Shown here: in pieces, positions 15,407-23,490 of the stretch
Layout of the letters: each line of letters opens with the position of its first letter
Position numbering within the stretch: position 1 is the stretch's first letter
NCBI GenBank assembly: GCA_002399735.1
Contig: DHEF01000045.1
Location: 196,260-221,217, forward strand
Source of the DNA: Chitinophagaceae bacterium UBA4857
GTDB lineage: Bacteria; Bacteroidota; Bacteroidia; Chitinophagales; Chitinophagaceae
Direction of reading: 5' to 3'
Length of the DNA stretch: 24,958 nucleotides
Translations under genes and position numbers: made by a program
The notes under the pieces: generated by a model
The model's input: the letters and a program-made list of their open reading frames with translations, nothing else
Told to the model about the DNA's origin: nothing
The model's database searches: none

Positions 15407-16429
15407 ATGAAAAAAATATACCTGCTGTTTATCAGTATATTCTCAACCATCATCATACTAGCTCAATCGGTAATATATATTCAGCCTAATGCGGTAATAA
15501 CCATACAGGAAAATGCCCTGCTTCAACTGGATGGATTAACCCTTACACCTGACAAAGACTTATCACTTAGTAATACCTCCTTATTAAAAACAACAACAAC
15601 AGCGCATACGATTAATATAAACTATGTTAACCGTATTTACCGTTTTACAGACAATATTCCGGTATTTAGTGGTAAGCTACGCATCAGTTACACAACAGAA
15701 GAACTGAATAATTTACCCGCCACCGGTTTATTTATGCGTATATATAACGGCAGCCAATGGTTGCCTTACCGTGATAATACCGGCAGCAATAGTAACGACA
15801 ATTTCGTAGAAACAACTTTACCCAATGCTGTATCGCTACATGAACTTATATTAACCGCCAACCACACCGCCCTACCGCTTGTATGGGGGCTGCTAAATGG
15901 TGTTTGCCAAAACAACCTAATTCAATTAAAATGGGAAACTTTACAGGAAAGTAATACAAAAGAATTTATTATTGAGCGCAGTAGTAATGGTAACACATGG
16001 ACCTATGCTCAGCAACTGGATGCTGTGGGTAATAGTACATCCAAACAGCAATATACTATCACAGACAAACCATCGCAGCAAGTGCAACAATGGTTTTACC
16101 GGATTAAATCAGTTGATATGGACGGTACTTTCTCTTACTCAGCTATTATAAAAGTGGCAAGTTGTTCGGCAACTGATAAACCTAGCCTGGCACCGGTTCC
16201 GGTACGCAATTACACGAACCTGTCAATGTCAAGTAATATAGCCGGGAATGCTGCTATAATTATATATGACGCAACCGGTAAAACAATCAACAGTATGACA
16301 AGCTATATACAGGAAGGACAAAATACTATTTCCATAAACACAAGTAAGTTAAATGCCGGCATTTACTACCTCAAAATTGTGTTAGCCAATAAAAACTACC
16401 CGACTATACCTTTTACCAAAATACATTAA
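15407..16429 (+). CDS. T9SS-sorted surface protein with Fn3-like domain
   Basis: I place the start at 15407, not at the upstream in-frame ATG 15332, because only this start gives a proper signal peptide (MKKIYLLFISIFSTIIILAQ). The protein is then 340 residues. The N-terminal part (about 20-150) is beta-rich and unassigned. Residues about 155-255 match a fibronectin-like module common in Chitinophagaceae exoproteins (LKWETLQESNTKEFIIERS, FYRIKSVDMDG). The last 75 or so residues are a type A T9SS sorting domain (PVPVRNYTNLSM, IIIYDATGK, LNAGIYYLKI). By family knowledge it is exported by Sec, crosses the outer membrane through the type IX system, and is anchored or released. About 99 bases separate it from the propeller gene. 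A strong terminator follows. Confidence 0.85.
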   Translation: MKKIYLLFISIFSTIIILAQSVIYIQPNAVITIQENALLQLDGLTLTPDKDLSLSNTSLLKTTTTAHTININYVNRIYRFTDNIPVFSGKLRISYTTEELNNLPATGLFMRIYNGSQWLPYRDNTGSNSNDNFVETTLPNAVSLHELILTANHTALPLVWGLLNGVCQNNLIQLKWETLQESNTKEFIIERSSNGNTWTYAQQLDAVGNSTSKQQYTITDKPSQQVQQWFYRIKSVDMDGTFSYSAIIKVASCSATDKPSLAPVPVRNYTNLSMSSNIAGNAAIIIYDATGKTINSMTSYIQEGQNTISINTSKLNAGIYYLKIVLANKNYPTIPFTKIH

Positions 16430-16444
16430 CCCGGGTTATTAAAA

Positions 16445-16492
16445 GGCAAACAAGGACTCTAAAAAAGGGAGCCTTGTTTGTCTTTTCTTTTT
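16445..16492 (+). terminator. Intrinsic terminator after the exported-protein genes
   Basis: GGCAAACAAGG (16445-16455) pairs with CCTTGTTTGTC (16472-16482). CTC/GAG continues the stem after a bulged A, and the loop is A-rich. The T-rich tail TTTTCTTTTT follows directly. It lies 16 bases past the stop of the T9SS protein gene, which marks the end of that transcription unit and separates the GNAT gene. Confidence 0.8.
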
Positions 16493-16527
16493 AAATTAAT
16501 CCCGGATTCACGTTTAAACGATTAAAA

Positions 16528-17025
16528 ATGAGAATTGTCAATCAAAGTGGATTAAACAATCAACAAAAAAGAAAAATTTTTGATTTGTGGAATAATGAAT
16601 ACCCTGTACAACTTGTATATAAATCAATGAACGACTTTGAAACTTATTTAAATAAGCTGATAGCAGCGACCCATTATTTATTGGTTGAGGAGGATGAGGA
16701 AATAAAAGGTTGGACTGCCACTTTTATAAGAGACGATGAAAAGTGGTTTGTCCTTATTATTGCGAAAGCATTGCAGGGAAAAGGATTTGGGACAAAAATG
16801 TTAACCAAGTTGAAAGAAAAAGAAGATATATTGAATGGTTGGGTAATTGACCACAGTTCAGCAAAAAAGTCCAACGGTGATATATACTTATCACCATTAG
16901 GTTTTTATAAAAAAAATGAATTTACTGTTATGCATGAAAAAAGACTCGGGTTACCAAACCTGTCAGCTGTTAAAATAAAATGGATAAAATATTTTTTCGG
17001 TAGTAATGATCTTGTAATGAAGTAA
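16528..17025 (+). CDS. GNAT-family N-acetyltransferase
   Basis: This 165-residue cytoplasmic protein has the acetyl-CoA binding motif A at residues 82-90 (LQGKGFGTK, fitting Q/RxxGxG/A), preceded by the strand WFVLIIAK and followed by a helix, as in GNAT folds. A second landmark is LGFYKKNEF near residue 129. The family transfers acetyl from acetyl-CoA to an amine of a small molecule or protein, and the substrate here is unknown. It begins 36 bases beyond the upstream terminator, so it probably has its own promoter, which I cannot pinpoint. It is convergent with the polyprenyl synthase gene; an imperfect inverted repeat at 17054-17086 (TACTAAAACT with AGTTTATAGTA) sits between the two. Confidence 0.85.
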   Translation: MRIVNQSGLNNQQKRKIFDLWNNEYPVQLVYKSMNDFETYLNKLIAATHYLLVEEDEEIKGWTATFIRDDEKWFVLIIAKALQGKGFGTKMLTKLKEKEDILNGWVIDHSSAKKSNGDIYLSPLGFYKKNEFTVMHEKRLGLPNLSAVKIKWIKYFFGSNDLVMK

Positions 17026-17147
17026 TGTATAAACACAAAACTACCGCCGCTGGTACTAAAACTGTAAGCTACAATAGTTTATAGTATTTAGTATGCAGGC
17101 AGTAACCTTGACAATGAACCATCGACTATTAACCGTTAACTTCAACC

Positions 17148-18113
17148 TTATACATCCCGCTTTACCAGGTATTCAGCCAGTTGGAGCAATGGTTGTTTAC
17201 GGGCCGATAAAACCGCCATTTCTTCCATATTGGCAAAGGCTTTGTCCAGATAAGTATTTTTAAGTTGTAGTGCCCAGTCATCAACTTTACAGTCGCGGTA
17301 AAGCTGTAATACTTTAGCTACTTTATCGGGGTGGTTATTATTTAGTTGCTCTTGCAGTTCTTGTTTCTGTTGGGCATTGGCAGTTTCTAATGCGTGTATT
17401 AACAGGAATGTTTTTTTGTTGGCTAAAATATCGCCGCCTACTTGTTTGCCAAACTTTTCAGGATCGCCAAATGCATCTAAATAATCATCCTGCACCTGAA
17501 AAGCAAGGCCCAGATTTAAACCAAACTGATAAATATTATCCTGGTTACGTTGACTGGCACCGCCAATGATGGCACCTAATTTTAGGCTGGCCGCTATTAA
17601 AACAGATGTTTTTAATTCGATCATTTTTAAATAATCGTCCTGCGAAACATTGTCCTGTTTTTCAAAATCCATATCCATTTGCTGGCCTTCGCAAACCTGA
17701 CGGGCAGTAGTATTAAACAACTGCAACAATTGTGTAAGGTAGGGCGATTGTATAGATGCGAGATGCTCGTAAGCCCGTACCAGCATTACATCGCCACATA
17801 AAATGGCGGTGCTGTTGTCGTATTTTGTATGGATGGTTTGCATGCCCCTGCGTAAAGGAGCATTGTCCATTATATCGTCGTGTATTAAGGTGAAATTGTG
17901 AAACAGCTCTATAGCCGTGGCTATTTCGTAAGCTTCGGGTTTTACATCGTCAAACAAATCGTTGCCCATTAAACACAATATGGGCCTGATTCTTTTACCG
18001 CCTATTTGTAAAAAATATTCGTTAGGCTGGTACAGGGTTTCCGGCGAGGACGGAAATTGGGGCTGGTTAAATTTTTGTGCAAACTGGCCCGATAAATATT
18101 CAAAAGAATTCAT
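17148..18113 (-). CDS. Polyprenyl diphosphate synthase, probably short chain
   Basis: This 321-residue trans-prenyltransferase has all key motifs: GGKR (38-41), first aspartate-rich motif HDDIMDNAPLRRG (D79, D80, D83), GQQMD (143-147), KT (168-169) and second aspartate-rich motif QVQDDYLD (D209, D210, D213). It condenses isopentenyl diphosphate onto an allylic diphosphate using Mg2+. The residue five positions before the first DDxxD is Phe74 (FTLIHDD), the arrangement of type I geranylgeranyl diphosphate synthases, which suggests a C20-like product rather than a long quinone chain. That is inferred from one position. It is the last gene of the minus-strand cluster, starting 15 bases after the rnr stop. 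Products would feed carotenoid or quinone pathways. Confidence 0.92.
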   Translation of the reverse strand: MNSFEYLSGQFAQKFNQPQFPSSPETLYQPNEYFLQIGGKRIRPILCLMGNDLFDDVKPEAYEIATAIELFHNFTLIHDDIMDNAPLRRGMQTIHTKYDNSTAILCGDVMLVRAYEHLASIQSPYLTQLLQLFNTTARQVCEGQQMDMDFEKQDNVSQDDYLKMIELKTSVLIAASLKLGAIIGGASQRNQDNIYQFGLNLGLAFQVQDDYLDAFGDPEKFGKQVGGDILANKKTFLLIHALETANAQQKQELQEQLNNNHPDKVAKVLQLYRDCKVDDWALQLKNTYLDKAFANMEEMAVLSARKQPLLQLAEYLVKRDV

Positions 18114-18128
18114 GCGGTAAAAATAAGT

Positions 18129-20141
18129 CTATCCCTTGTTCTTTTTTGTTTTTTGTTTCTTTGGTGCTACAGCTTCTGCTTCGGTATCCACCACCCAATC
18201 ATAATCTAACTGGCGTTTTTCTAAATTAGCAGCCAATACTTTTATGGTTACTTTATCACCCATGCGGAATTTTTTACCGCTGCGCATACCTACCAAACAG
18301 TAATCGCTTTCCAGGTGGCGAAACTCATCATAATCCATCAGGTTGTTTACACTTACCAAACCTTCGCATTTATGCTCCACTGTTTCTACCCAAAAACCAA
18401 AGGCGGCTACACCACTAATAACCCCCTCAAATTCGTGTCCTACAAACTGTTGCATGTATTGTACCTGTTTGTATTTGTTGGCCGTACGTTCGGCATCCAT
18501 CGCAGCTTTTTCCCTGTCGCTGCAATGTTTGCATTTTTCCTCCATGCGTTTATCTATATTGGCTTTGCCATCTAATACTTCCTGTAAAATACGGTGTACC
18601 ATAATATCGGGGTAACGGCGTATGGGTGAAGTAAAATGACAATAATGCTCAAAACCTAAACCGTAGTGACCGATGTTTTCACTGGTGTACTTGGCTTTCG
18701 CCATGGTACGTATGCCTAATTGCTCCAACACATGTTGTTCTGGTTTACCATGTACATCTTTTAACAACTGGTTAAAAGATTTAGCAATAGCATCAGGTGA
18801 TGAATTATCGAACTTATGACCAAACTTATTGGCAAATGCTATAAAAGGTAATAATTTTTCTTCGTCAGGCGTATCATGTACACGGTACGGGAAAGAAAGT
18901 GGTTTACCTTTTACCTGTATTTTGGCTATGTTTTGTGCTACATATTTATTAGCCAGTAGCATAAACTCCTCAATCAGTTGATGCGCCTCCTTGCTTTCTT
19001 TTACCATTATGCCAATAGGGTTACCTACTTCATCCAATTTAAAACGTACTTCCGTTGAAGAAAAGTTAATAGCCCCCTTATCAAAACGTTGTTTGCGTAA
19101 TTTTTGTGCAATGGTATTCAGGGTTTTAATTACCTCTGCATGATCGCCTTCGCCGGTTTCAATAATTTCCTGTGCTTCTTCGTAGGTAAACCGTCTGTCG
19201 GAATGGATGACGGTACGTCCCAGCCAATATTGTTTTACATCGCCACGACCATTTACCTGGAATATGGCGGAGAAGGTAAGTTTATCCTCGTTAGGTCTTA
19301 AAGAACACAATACATTGGAAATATGTTCGGGCAACATTGGGTTAACCCTGTCCGGTAAATAAACAGATGTTGCTTTGGCATAAGCCGCTTTGTCTAAAGC
19401 ATTTTCCGGTTCTACATAATGGCTAACATCGGCAATATGTACACCAATTTCGTAACTACCATTTTTTAAAATGCGGAAAGAAATGGCATCGTCAAAATCT
19501 TTGGCATCAACAGGGTCGATAGTAAAGGTTAACAAATCTCTTATATCCTTACGTCTTTCTATTTCGCTCTTGGGAATAGTATCCGGAATGCGGGCTGCCA
19601 CTTCCAATGCATCATCAGGAAAACTTAATGGGAATCCTGCGTCTAACAAAATTTCCTTCATGGTTACATCGTTCATGTTTTCCTCGCCTAATACGCTTAC
19701 TACTTCGCCAACCGGACGTTTATCGCCATGCTCCCATTTCACCAATCGAACTACCACTTTTTCGCCATTTTTAGCGCCGTTAATATGGTTGGAAGGAATA
19801 TAAAAATCGGGGGTTGGTTTATCGCCATCAATTAATACAAAAGCAAAACCGTCGTTCATTTCCAGCTTGCCAATAAAATCGGTACGCTTGCGTTCCAATA
19901 CAGTTTTTACTTCGGCTTGCGGCCTGCGGCCACCGCCTGCTTTTACTTTTACCAAAACCGTATCACCATGCATGGCGGTATTAAAATCGTGCGGACGAAT
20001 GATTAAATCTGTTTCCTGATCGGGTACAATTACAAAACCCATACCCGAACGTGTTATATCTAAAGTACCTTTAACGGTGCCTGTTGGTGCGGTTGAATGT
20101 CCTCTTTTTGTTCCTTTCTTCTGCGAATGCTTTTTCCCCAT
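18129..20141 (-). CDS. rnr: Ribonuclease R
   Basis: This 670-residue 3'-5' exoribonuclease of the RNB (RNase II/R) family has a basic N-terminus, cold-shock domains (about 22-150), the RNB catalytic domain, then an S1 domain (about 567-653) and a Lys-rich tail. The catalytic aspartates lie in DPVDAKDFDD: D209, D215, D217 and D218, with the same spacing as D272/278/280/281 of the E. coli enzyme. The second RNB landmark HFTSPIRRYPD is at 502-512. It lacks the N-terminal helix-turn-helix of E. coli RNase R, as I recall being normal in Bacteroidota. It degrades structured RNA, including rRNA and mRNA fragments. It starts 8 bases after the lpxK stop and is followed at 15 bases by the polyprenyl synthase, so it is very likely cotranscribed. 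Confidence 0.96.
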   Translation of the reverse strand: MGKKHSQKKGTKRGHSTAPTGTVKGTLDITRSGMGFVIVPDQETDLIIRPHDFNTAMHGDTVLVKVKAGGGRRPQAEVKTVLERKRTDFIGKLEMNDGFAFVLIDGDKPTPDFYIPSNHINGAKNGEKVVVRLVKWEHGDKRPVGEVVSVLGEENMNDVTMKEILLDAGFPLSFPDDALEVAARIPDTIPKSEIERRKDIRDLLTFTIDPVDAKDFDDAISFRILKNGSYEIGVHIADVSHYVEPENALDKAAYAKATSVYLPDRVNPMLPEHISNVLCSLRPNEDKLTFSAIFQVNGRGDVKQYWLGRTVIHSDRRFTYEEAQEIIETGEGDHAEVIKTLNTIAQKLRKQRFDKGAINFSSTEVRFKLDEVGNPIGIMVKESKEAHQLIEEFMLLANKYVAQNIAKIQVKGKPLSFPYRVHDTPDEEKLLPFIAFANKFGHKFDNSSPDAIAKSFNQLLKDVHGKPEQHVLEQLGIRTMAKAKYTSENIGHYGLGFEHYCHFTSPIRRYPDIMVHRILQEVLDGKANIDKRMEEKCKHCSDREKAAMDAERTANKYKQVQYMQQFVGHEFEGVISGVAAFGFWVETVEHKCEGLVSVNNLMDYDEFRHLESDYCLVGMRSGKKFRMGDKVTIKVLAANLEKRQLDYDWVVDTEAEAVAPKKQKTKKNKG

Positions 20142-20149
20142 AAATAATG

Positions 20150-21223
20150 TTATAAATTAGGTTTAATATTGGTTATAAAATCCAGTATCGTATTGTCAAA
20201 TTTTTCGCCTTCCTCAAACAAAAAATAATGTTCAATAGGCAATACATAAATTGGCTCATCTTCTATTTCGGCCTGGAACTTTGACAACCGTACAGCATCT
20301 TTTTCCGTTGTTAAGATAATTTTATTTTCGTTGTCAATAGCATTAAATTTTTTCCGAATTTCCTTCAGGTCATCAATGTTAAAAATATGATGATCGGGGT
20401 ACTGCAATAACTGGTAAGATGAAGTGTGTTTTTCCAATAATTGTTTTAAATGTACCGGATTGGCAATACCGGTAACCAGCAACACTTCCATATCCATTTG
20501 TACGGTTCGCACTTCCTTTGAAAAAAGGTGATAAGCTTCGCCATACTTGGTGGTAGTAAAAAACACCTGCTGGTGTGGCAACGGTTTTATTTCGACAATA
20601 ATTTTCTTTTTTTCGTCTACGGATAATTGGGGATCACACTTGGTAACCACTATTACATGGGCACGTTTGTAGCCCGATTTTAAATCACGCAAATCGCCGG
20701 TAGGTAAATAAAAATCACGGGTAAAAAGATTACTGCTATCAGTTAATAAAATATTTAAGCCGGCCTCCACAGCACGGTGCTGTAAGGCATCGTCCAGTAT
20801 AATTACATTGGTTTCGGGCTTGTCCTGCAACAACAACGGAATAGCCACTACCCTTTCTTCACCCACGGCCACCGGTACATGAGGAAATTTTAGGTGAAAC
20901 TGCATAGGTTCGTCGCCTATATCCAAGGCAGTGGTATTATCGCCTGCCAGTACATAACCCTTTGTGCGACGTTTATAACCGCGGCTTAACGTGGCGGGCT
21001 TATAGTTTTTGTTTAGTAAACGGATTAAATATTCCACCATGGGAGATTTACCTGTGCCCCCTACTGCCAGATTGCCCACACATATAAGGGGCAAAGCAAA
21101 GCTTGTTGACTTATAAATTTTTTTATGATATAGCCAGTTACGTACAGCAATTACCAGCCAGTAAATAAGTGCTACGGGTAATAATAATATGCGAAATGAA
21201 CGTAAGAAAAAATTAGAAAACAT
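20150..21223 (-). CDS. lpxK: Tetraacyldisaccharide 4'-kinase
   Basis: This 357-residue enzyme phosphorylates the 4' position of the tetraacyldisaccharide lipid A precursor, giving lipid IVA, at the inner membrane. The N-terminal hydrophobic helix (about 9-27) fits membrane association. The P-loop is GGTGKSP (55-61), within VGNLAVGGTGKSP. LDDALQHR (143-150) corresponds to the DDxxQHR motif near the active site, with Ala-Leu in place of the commoner Gly-Phe. TDSSNLFTRDFYLPTGDLRD follows, typical of Bacteroidota LpxK. It overlaps the end of the cyclo-ligase gene by 11 bases, showing translational coupling. It confirms a lipid A-bearing Gram-negative outer membrane. Confidence 0.96.
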   Translation of the reverse strand: MFSNFFLRSFRILLLPVALIYWLVIAVRNWLYHKKIYKSTSFALPLICVGNLAVGGTGKSPMVEYLIRLLNKNYKPATLSRGYKRRTKGYVLAGDNTTALDIGDEPMQFHLKFPHVPVAVGEERVVAIPLLLQDKPETNVIILDDALQHRAVEAGLNILLTDSSNLFTRDFYLPTGDLRDLKSGYKRAHVIVVTKCDPQLSVDEKKKIIVEIKPLPHQQVFFTTTKYGEAYHLFSKEVRTVQMDMEVLLVTGIANPVHLKQLLEKHTSSYQLLQYPDHHIFNIDDLKEIRKKFNAIDNENKIILTTEKDAVRLSKFQAEIEDEPIYVLPIEHYFLFEEGEKFDNTILDFITNIKPNL

Positions 21224-21782
21224 ATGTTTTATACGGTGTAATACAATAATTTAAAGGTACATCAAATTCGTTGCGGTCGCTTATTTGGACAACCGGTTCA
21301 AAATAACTGATGCCAATTTTAATAATATTGGGACGGCAGTTAGCCAGGTATTTATCGTAAAAACCTTTGCCATAGCCAACCCTGTAGCCTTGTTTGTCAA
21401 AAGTTAATAAGGGTATACAAATCATATCCACCTGTTCAGGTGCAATAGTTGTGCCGTCAATTGGTTCGGGAATATACCATTCATTTTTTTCAAAAAAACT
21501 ATCCTCAGTTGTGAGTATAGCTTCCATTTGCTGCGTTTGCAAATTACTTTTGGGATAAGCAACCTCTAATTCCGGAATGGTGAAATGTAAATAATCTACC
21601 ATTAAATCTGTTGGCGGTTCGTTGTTTTCGTCAATAGCAGCGTAGGTTAAAATGGTTTGTATAGGAGGTAATGGAATCTTTTGAAATTGTATCAATAACA
21701 AATCATCCAACTTATTTTTTTCGGAAGGGGTTAATGCTTTTCGTTTTTGGCGGTATATGGTGCGAAGTTCTTTTTTTTGCAT
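21213..21782 (-). CDS. 5-formyltetrahydrofolate cyclo-ligase
   Basis: This 189-residue protein is the usual length for the family (MTHFS, YgfA/Fau). It converts 5-formyl-THF plus ATP to 5,10-methenyl-THF, returning storage folate to one-carbon metabolism. Seen in the sequence: a Lys/Arg-rich start (KKELRTIYRQKRKAL) that binds ATP phosphates in relatives, IPEP at 104-107, VDMICIPLLTFD at 118, and the signature GYRVGYGKGFYDKYL at 132-146. Cytoplasmic. It is the first gene of the minus-strand group cyclo-ligase, lpxK, rnr, polyprenyl synthase. Its stop lies inside the beginning of lpxK. No perfect -7 box was found upstream. Confidence 0.95.
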   Translation of the reverse strand: MQKKELRTIYRQKRKALTPSEKNKLDDLLLIQFQKIPLPPIQTILTYAAIDENNEPPTDLMVDYLHFTIPELEVAYPKSNLQTQQMEAILTTEDSFFEKNEWYIPEPIDGTTIAPEQVDMICIPLLTFDKQGYRVGYGKGFYDKYLANCRPNIIKIGISYFEPVVQISDRNEFDVPLNYCITPYKTYVF

Positions 21783-21899
21783 CTTTATAATTCATAGTTA
21801 ATGGTTCATGGAGCAATTGACAGTTGAAAAAAATGGAATGTAATCACTATCGACTGCTAACTTACGGTCTTCCCATCTCTCAGAACTTCCGGACTTTCC

Positions 21900-22010
21900 T
21901 AAGTTGATTAGCGATATACTGATGAACGGAGCGTCGCAAGGAACGATCAATCAGGGAACTGCAGCCCCGAACCAACACACAAATCTCTACTCGGGGTTAG
22001 AAACCGGTAA
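21900..22010. repeat. Intergenic repeat block between rsmD and the cyclo-ligase gene
   Basis: It contains CGGAGCG (21927-21933), ATCAGGGAACTGCAG (21950-21964) and a stem CCCCGA...TCGGGG around a 20-base loop. The 15 bases at 21950-21964 occur exactly inverted at 24891-24905. CGGAGCG and GGGAACTGCAGC have almost the same spacing as in the 12.1-kb element. No gene fits here; the plus-strand reading frame from 21904 looks like chance. Confidence 0.55.
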
Positions 22011-22017
22011 CCAAAAA

Positions 22018-22554
22018 TTAAACAGTGAAAAAAGAGAAAATGGTGGTGCCGTAATTTTTCTCCATTTTATAGCCTTCAAAAGTTTTATAATCGTTACGGG
22101 GTGTATGTTCCAGCACAAAAATGCCATCGGGTTTCAGTAACTTTTTTTCTATAATCAATTTAGGCAACTCATCAATAGTAGTCAATGCATACGGCGGGCC
22201 GGCAAATATAAAATCGTACTGCTCGGTGCATTGCAGGATGTATTTAAACACATCCATTTTAATAGGTTTAATACCTTCTATTTTGAGTTGCTCAATAGTT
22301 TTTTTTATAAAGGCAAACATGTTGTTGTCCTTTTCAACCAGCGTTAAATCCTCAGCACCACGTGATGCTAACTCGTAACTTATATTACCGGTACCACCAA
22401 ACAAATCGAGGGTTTTAAGGCCCTCCATATCTAACTGGTGCTGCAATACATTAAACAAACCTTCTTTGGCTATATCGGTGGTTGGACGTGTGTAAGGCAT
22501 TTTAGATGGCGGATTAAACTTACGTCCACCATATTCGCCGGCTATAATACGCAT
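22018..22554 (-). CDS. rsmD: 16S rRNA (guanine966-N2)-methyltransferase, altered motif IV
   Basis: The 178 residues fit RsmD throughout: MRIIAGEYGGRKF start, YTRPTTDIAKEGLFNVL (21-37), SAM-binding motif I LDLFGGTG (49-56) with E74 after it (VEKD), and motif IV at 113-124. RsmD methylates N2 of G966 in 16S rRNA during 30S assembly. The catalytic motif normally reads (D/N)PPY; here it is FAGPPYAL, with Gly119 (codon GGC at 22198-22200) where Asp (GAC) is expected, a one-base difference. The rest of the protein shows no decay. The gene overlaps the DUF3822 gene end by 13 bases, the classic Bacteroidota neighbour pair. It may be active with reduced efficiency, inactive, or reflect a lineage-specific variant or sequence error. 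Confidence 0.92.
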   Translation of the reverse strand: MRIIAGEYGGRKFNPPSKMPYTRPTTDIAKEGLFNVLQHQLDMEGLKTLDLFGGTGNISYELASRGAEDLTLVEKDNNMFAFIKKTIEQLKIEGIKPIKMDVFKYILQCTEQYDFIFAGPPYALTTIDELPKLIIEKKLLKPDGIFVLEHTPRNDYKTFEGYKMEKNYGTTIFSFFTV

Positions 22555-23366
22555 GTTGCCAACTGATTTAAAGGGGTGAAAAAATGTGCAGGATAATTGT
22601 CTTCCTTTTCCTTAACCTGCCAACCGGATACCGTTGCGAAATCAATTTGAATAAAGTATTGGTACAACTCTTTGTACAAAGCCGACTCCTGTGTTATTAA
22701 ACCCGATAATACAAGTTTTACCGTTTCTTGCTCCAGCTTATATTGCTGGCAGCAGGATAACAAATGAAACAATACATCGGCCGGTGTTTTGTAACTATAG
22801 GTTTGCGCCAATAAAACCTGACCGTTGTTTTCGGCTACCAGCGTAAACTCGCTGCCATCAAAATTTACCAACAGGGTTCCGTTTTCGGGTAAATTATTTA
22901 ACTGATGGATACTTACTGTATGCTGATGTACATACTTTGCTTGTGGAAAGTAATTTTTCAACGTAAGGTAAATTTCTTCAGGTACTGCAAACACATTACA
23001 AATTTGCCAACCAGCAATACGGTCGTTGGATATAATATCAAAATTGCTTACCAGGTGCAATGTTTTTAAAAGTTGGGCACTTTCTTCCTCACGATAAAAT
23101 TTAAAAGGCACCAACATACTTTGCGAAAAATTGTAAGCTATTTTTACCTGCGTAAAATTGTTGGTCAATTCTGTATGTGTATCAAAAAAATCGGTAATCG
23201 TTTTTTTATCAATAGTTGCACCGGTGTGCCAAACCAATGATTGCAATACCGTACCCTCGGTATTGGTAATGGAAAAACCCAAGAAAGTTTTACCTACACA
23301 CAAGGCCAGTGCCTGCTCTTTTTCGGGTACGTCTTTATTATTTATTATGGAATATATCTGGTTCAA
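22542..23366 (-). CDS. DUF3822 family protein
   Basis: This 274-residue cytoplasmic protein has no signal peptide or membrane segment. The sequence style (ALALCVGKTFLGFSI near the start, TLLVNFDGSEFTLVAENNGQVL near 165-187) and its position directly upstream of rsmD match DUF3822, a Bacteroidota family of unknown biochemical role. Alternating beta strands and the FDGSEFTLV phosphate-loop-like turn recall actin/ASKHA-fold proteins, which is a structural guess only. It is translationally coupled to rsmD by an overlap of 13 bases, so a link to ribosome maturation is possible but not shown. It is divergent from the MATE gene across 124 bases. Confidence 0.85.
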   Translation of the reverse strand: MNQIYSIINNKDVPEKEQALALCVGKTFLGFSITNTEGTVLQSLVWHTGATIDKKTITDFFDTHTELTNNFTQVKIAYNFSQSMLVPFKFYREEESAQLLKTLHLVSNFDIISNDRIAGWQICNVFAVPEEIYLTLKNYFPQAKYVHQHTVSIHQLNNLPENGTLLVNFDGSEFTLVAENNGQVLLAQTYSYKTPADVLFHLLSCCQQYKLEQETVKLVLSGLITQESALYKELYQYFIQIDFATVSGWQVKEKEDNYPAHFFTPLNQLATCVL

Positions 23367-23471
23367 ATTTGGTTGTTTTCAGGTGCAATGTTAACAAAAA
23401 ATACCCATTAGGCCCTCACAAAAAGTACAAAGGGAAACAATTATAAAACATAGCAAATGAACGGTTTCCTG

Positions 23472-23479
23472 TAGCTTTG
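23472..23479 (+). promoter_or_regulatory. Putative -7 box for the MATE gene
   Basis: TAGCTTTG is a perfect match to TAnnTTTG, only 11 bases before the ATG at 23491. If used, transcription would begin about 4-7 bases before the start codon, giving a nearly leaderless mRNA. A matching -33 TTG is not visible. Alternatively translation starts at a later codon, but the reading frame from 23491 is full length. Confidence 0.45.
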
Positions 23480-23490
23480 TCACCTTTTTT

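Noticed and set aside
21904..22140. Plus-strand 78-residue reading frame
   Set aside because: It spans the repeat block and the antisense of rsmD, and has no recognisable protein features.
22018..22554. rsmD as a pseudogene
   Set aside because: Only one motif residue is altered; length, frame, other motifs and operon context are intact, so it is kept as a CDS with a note.
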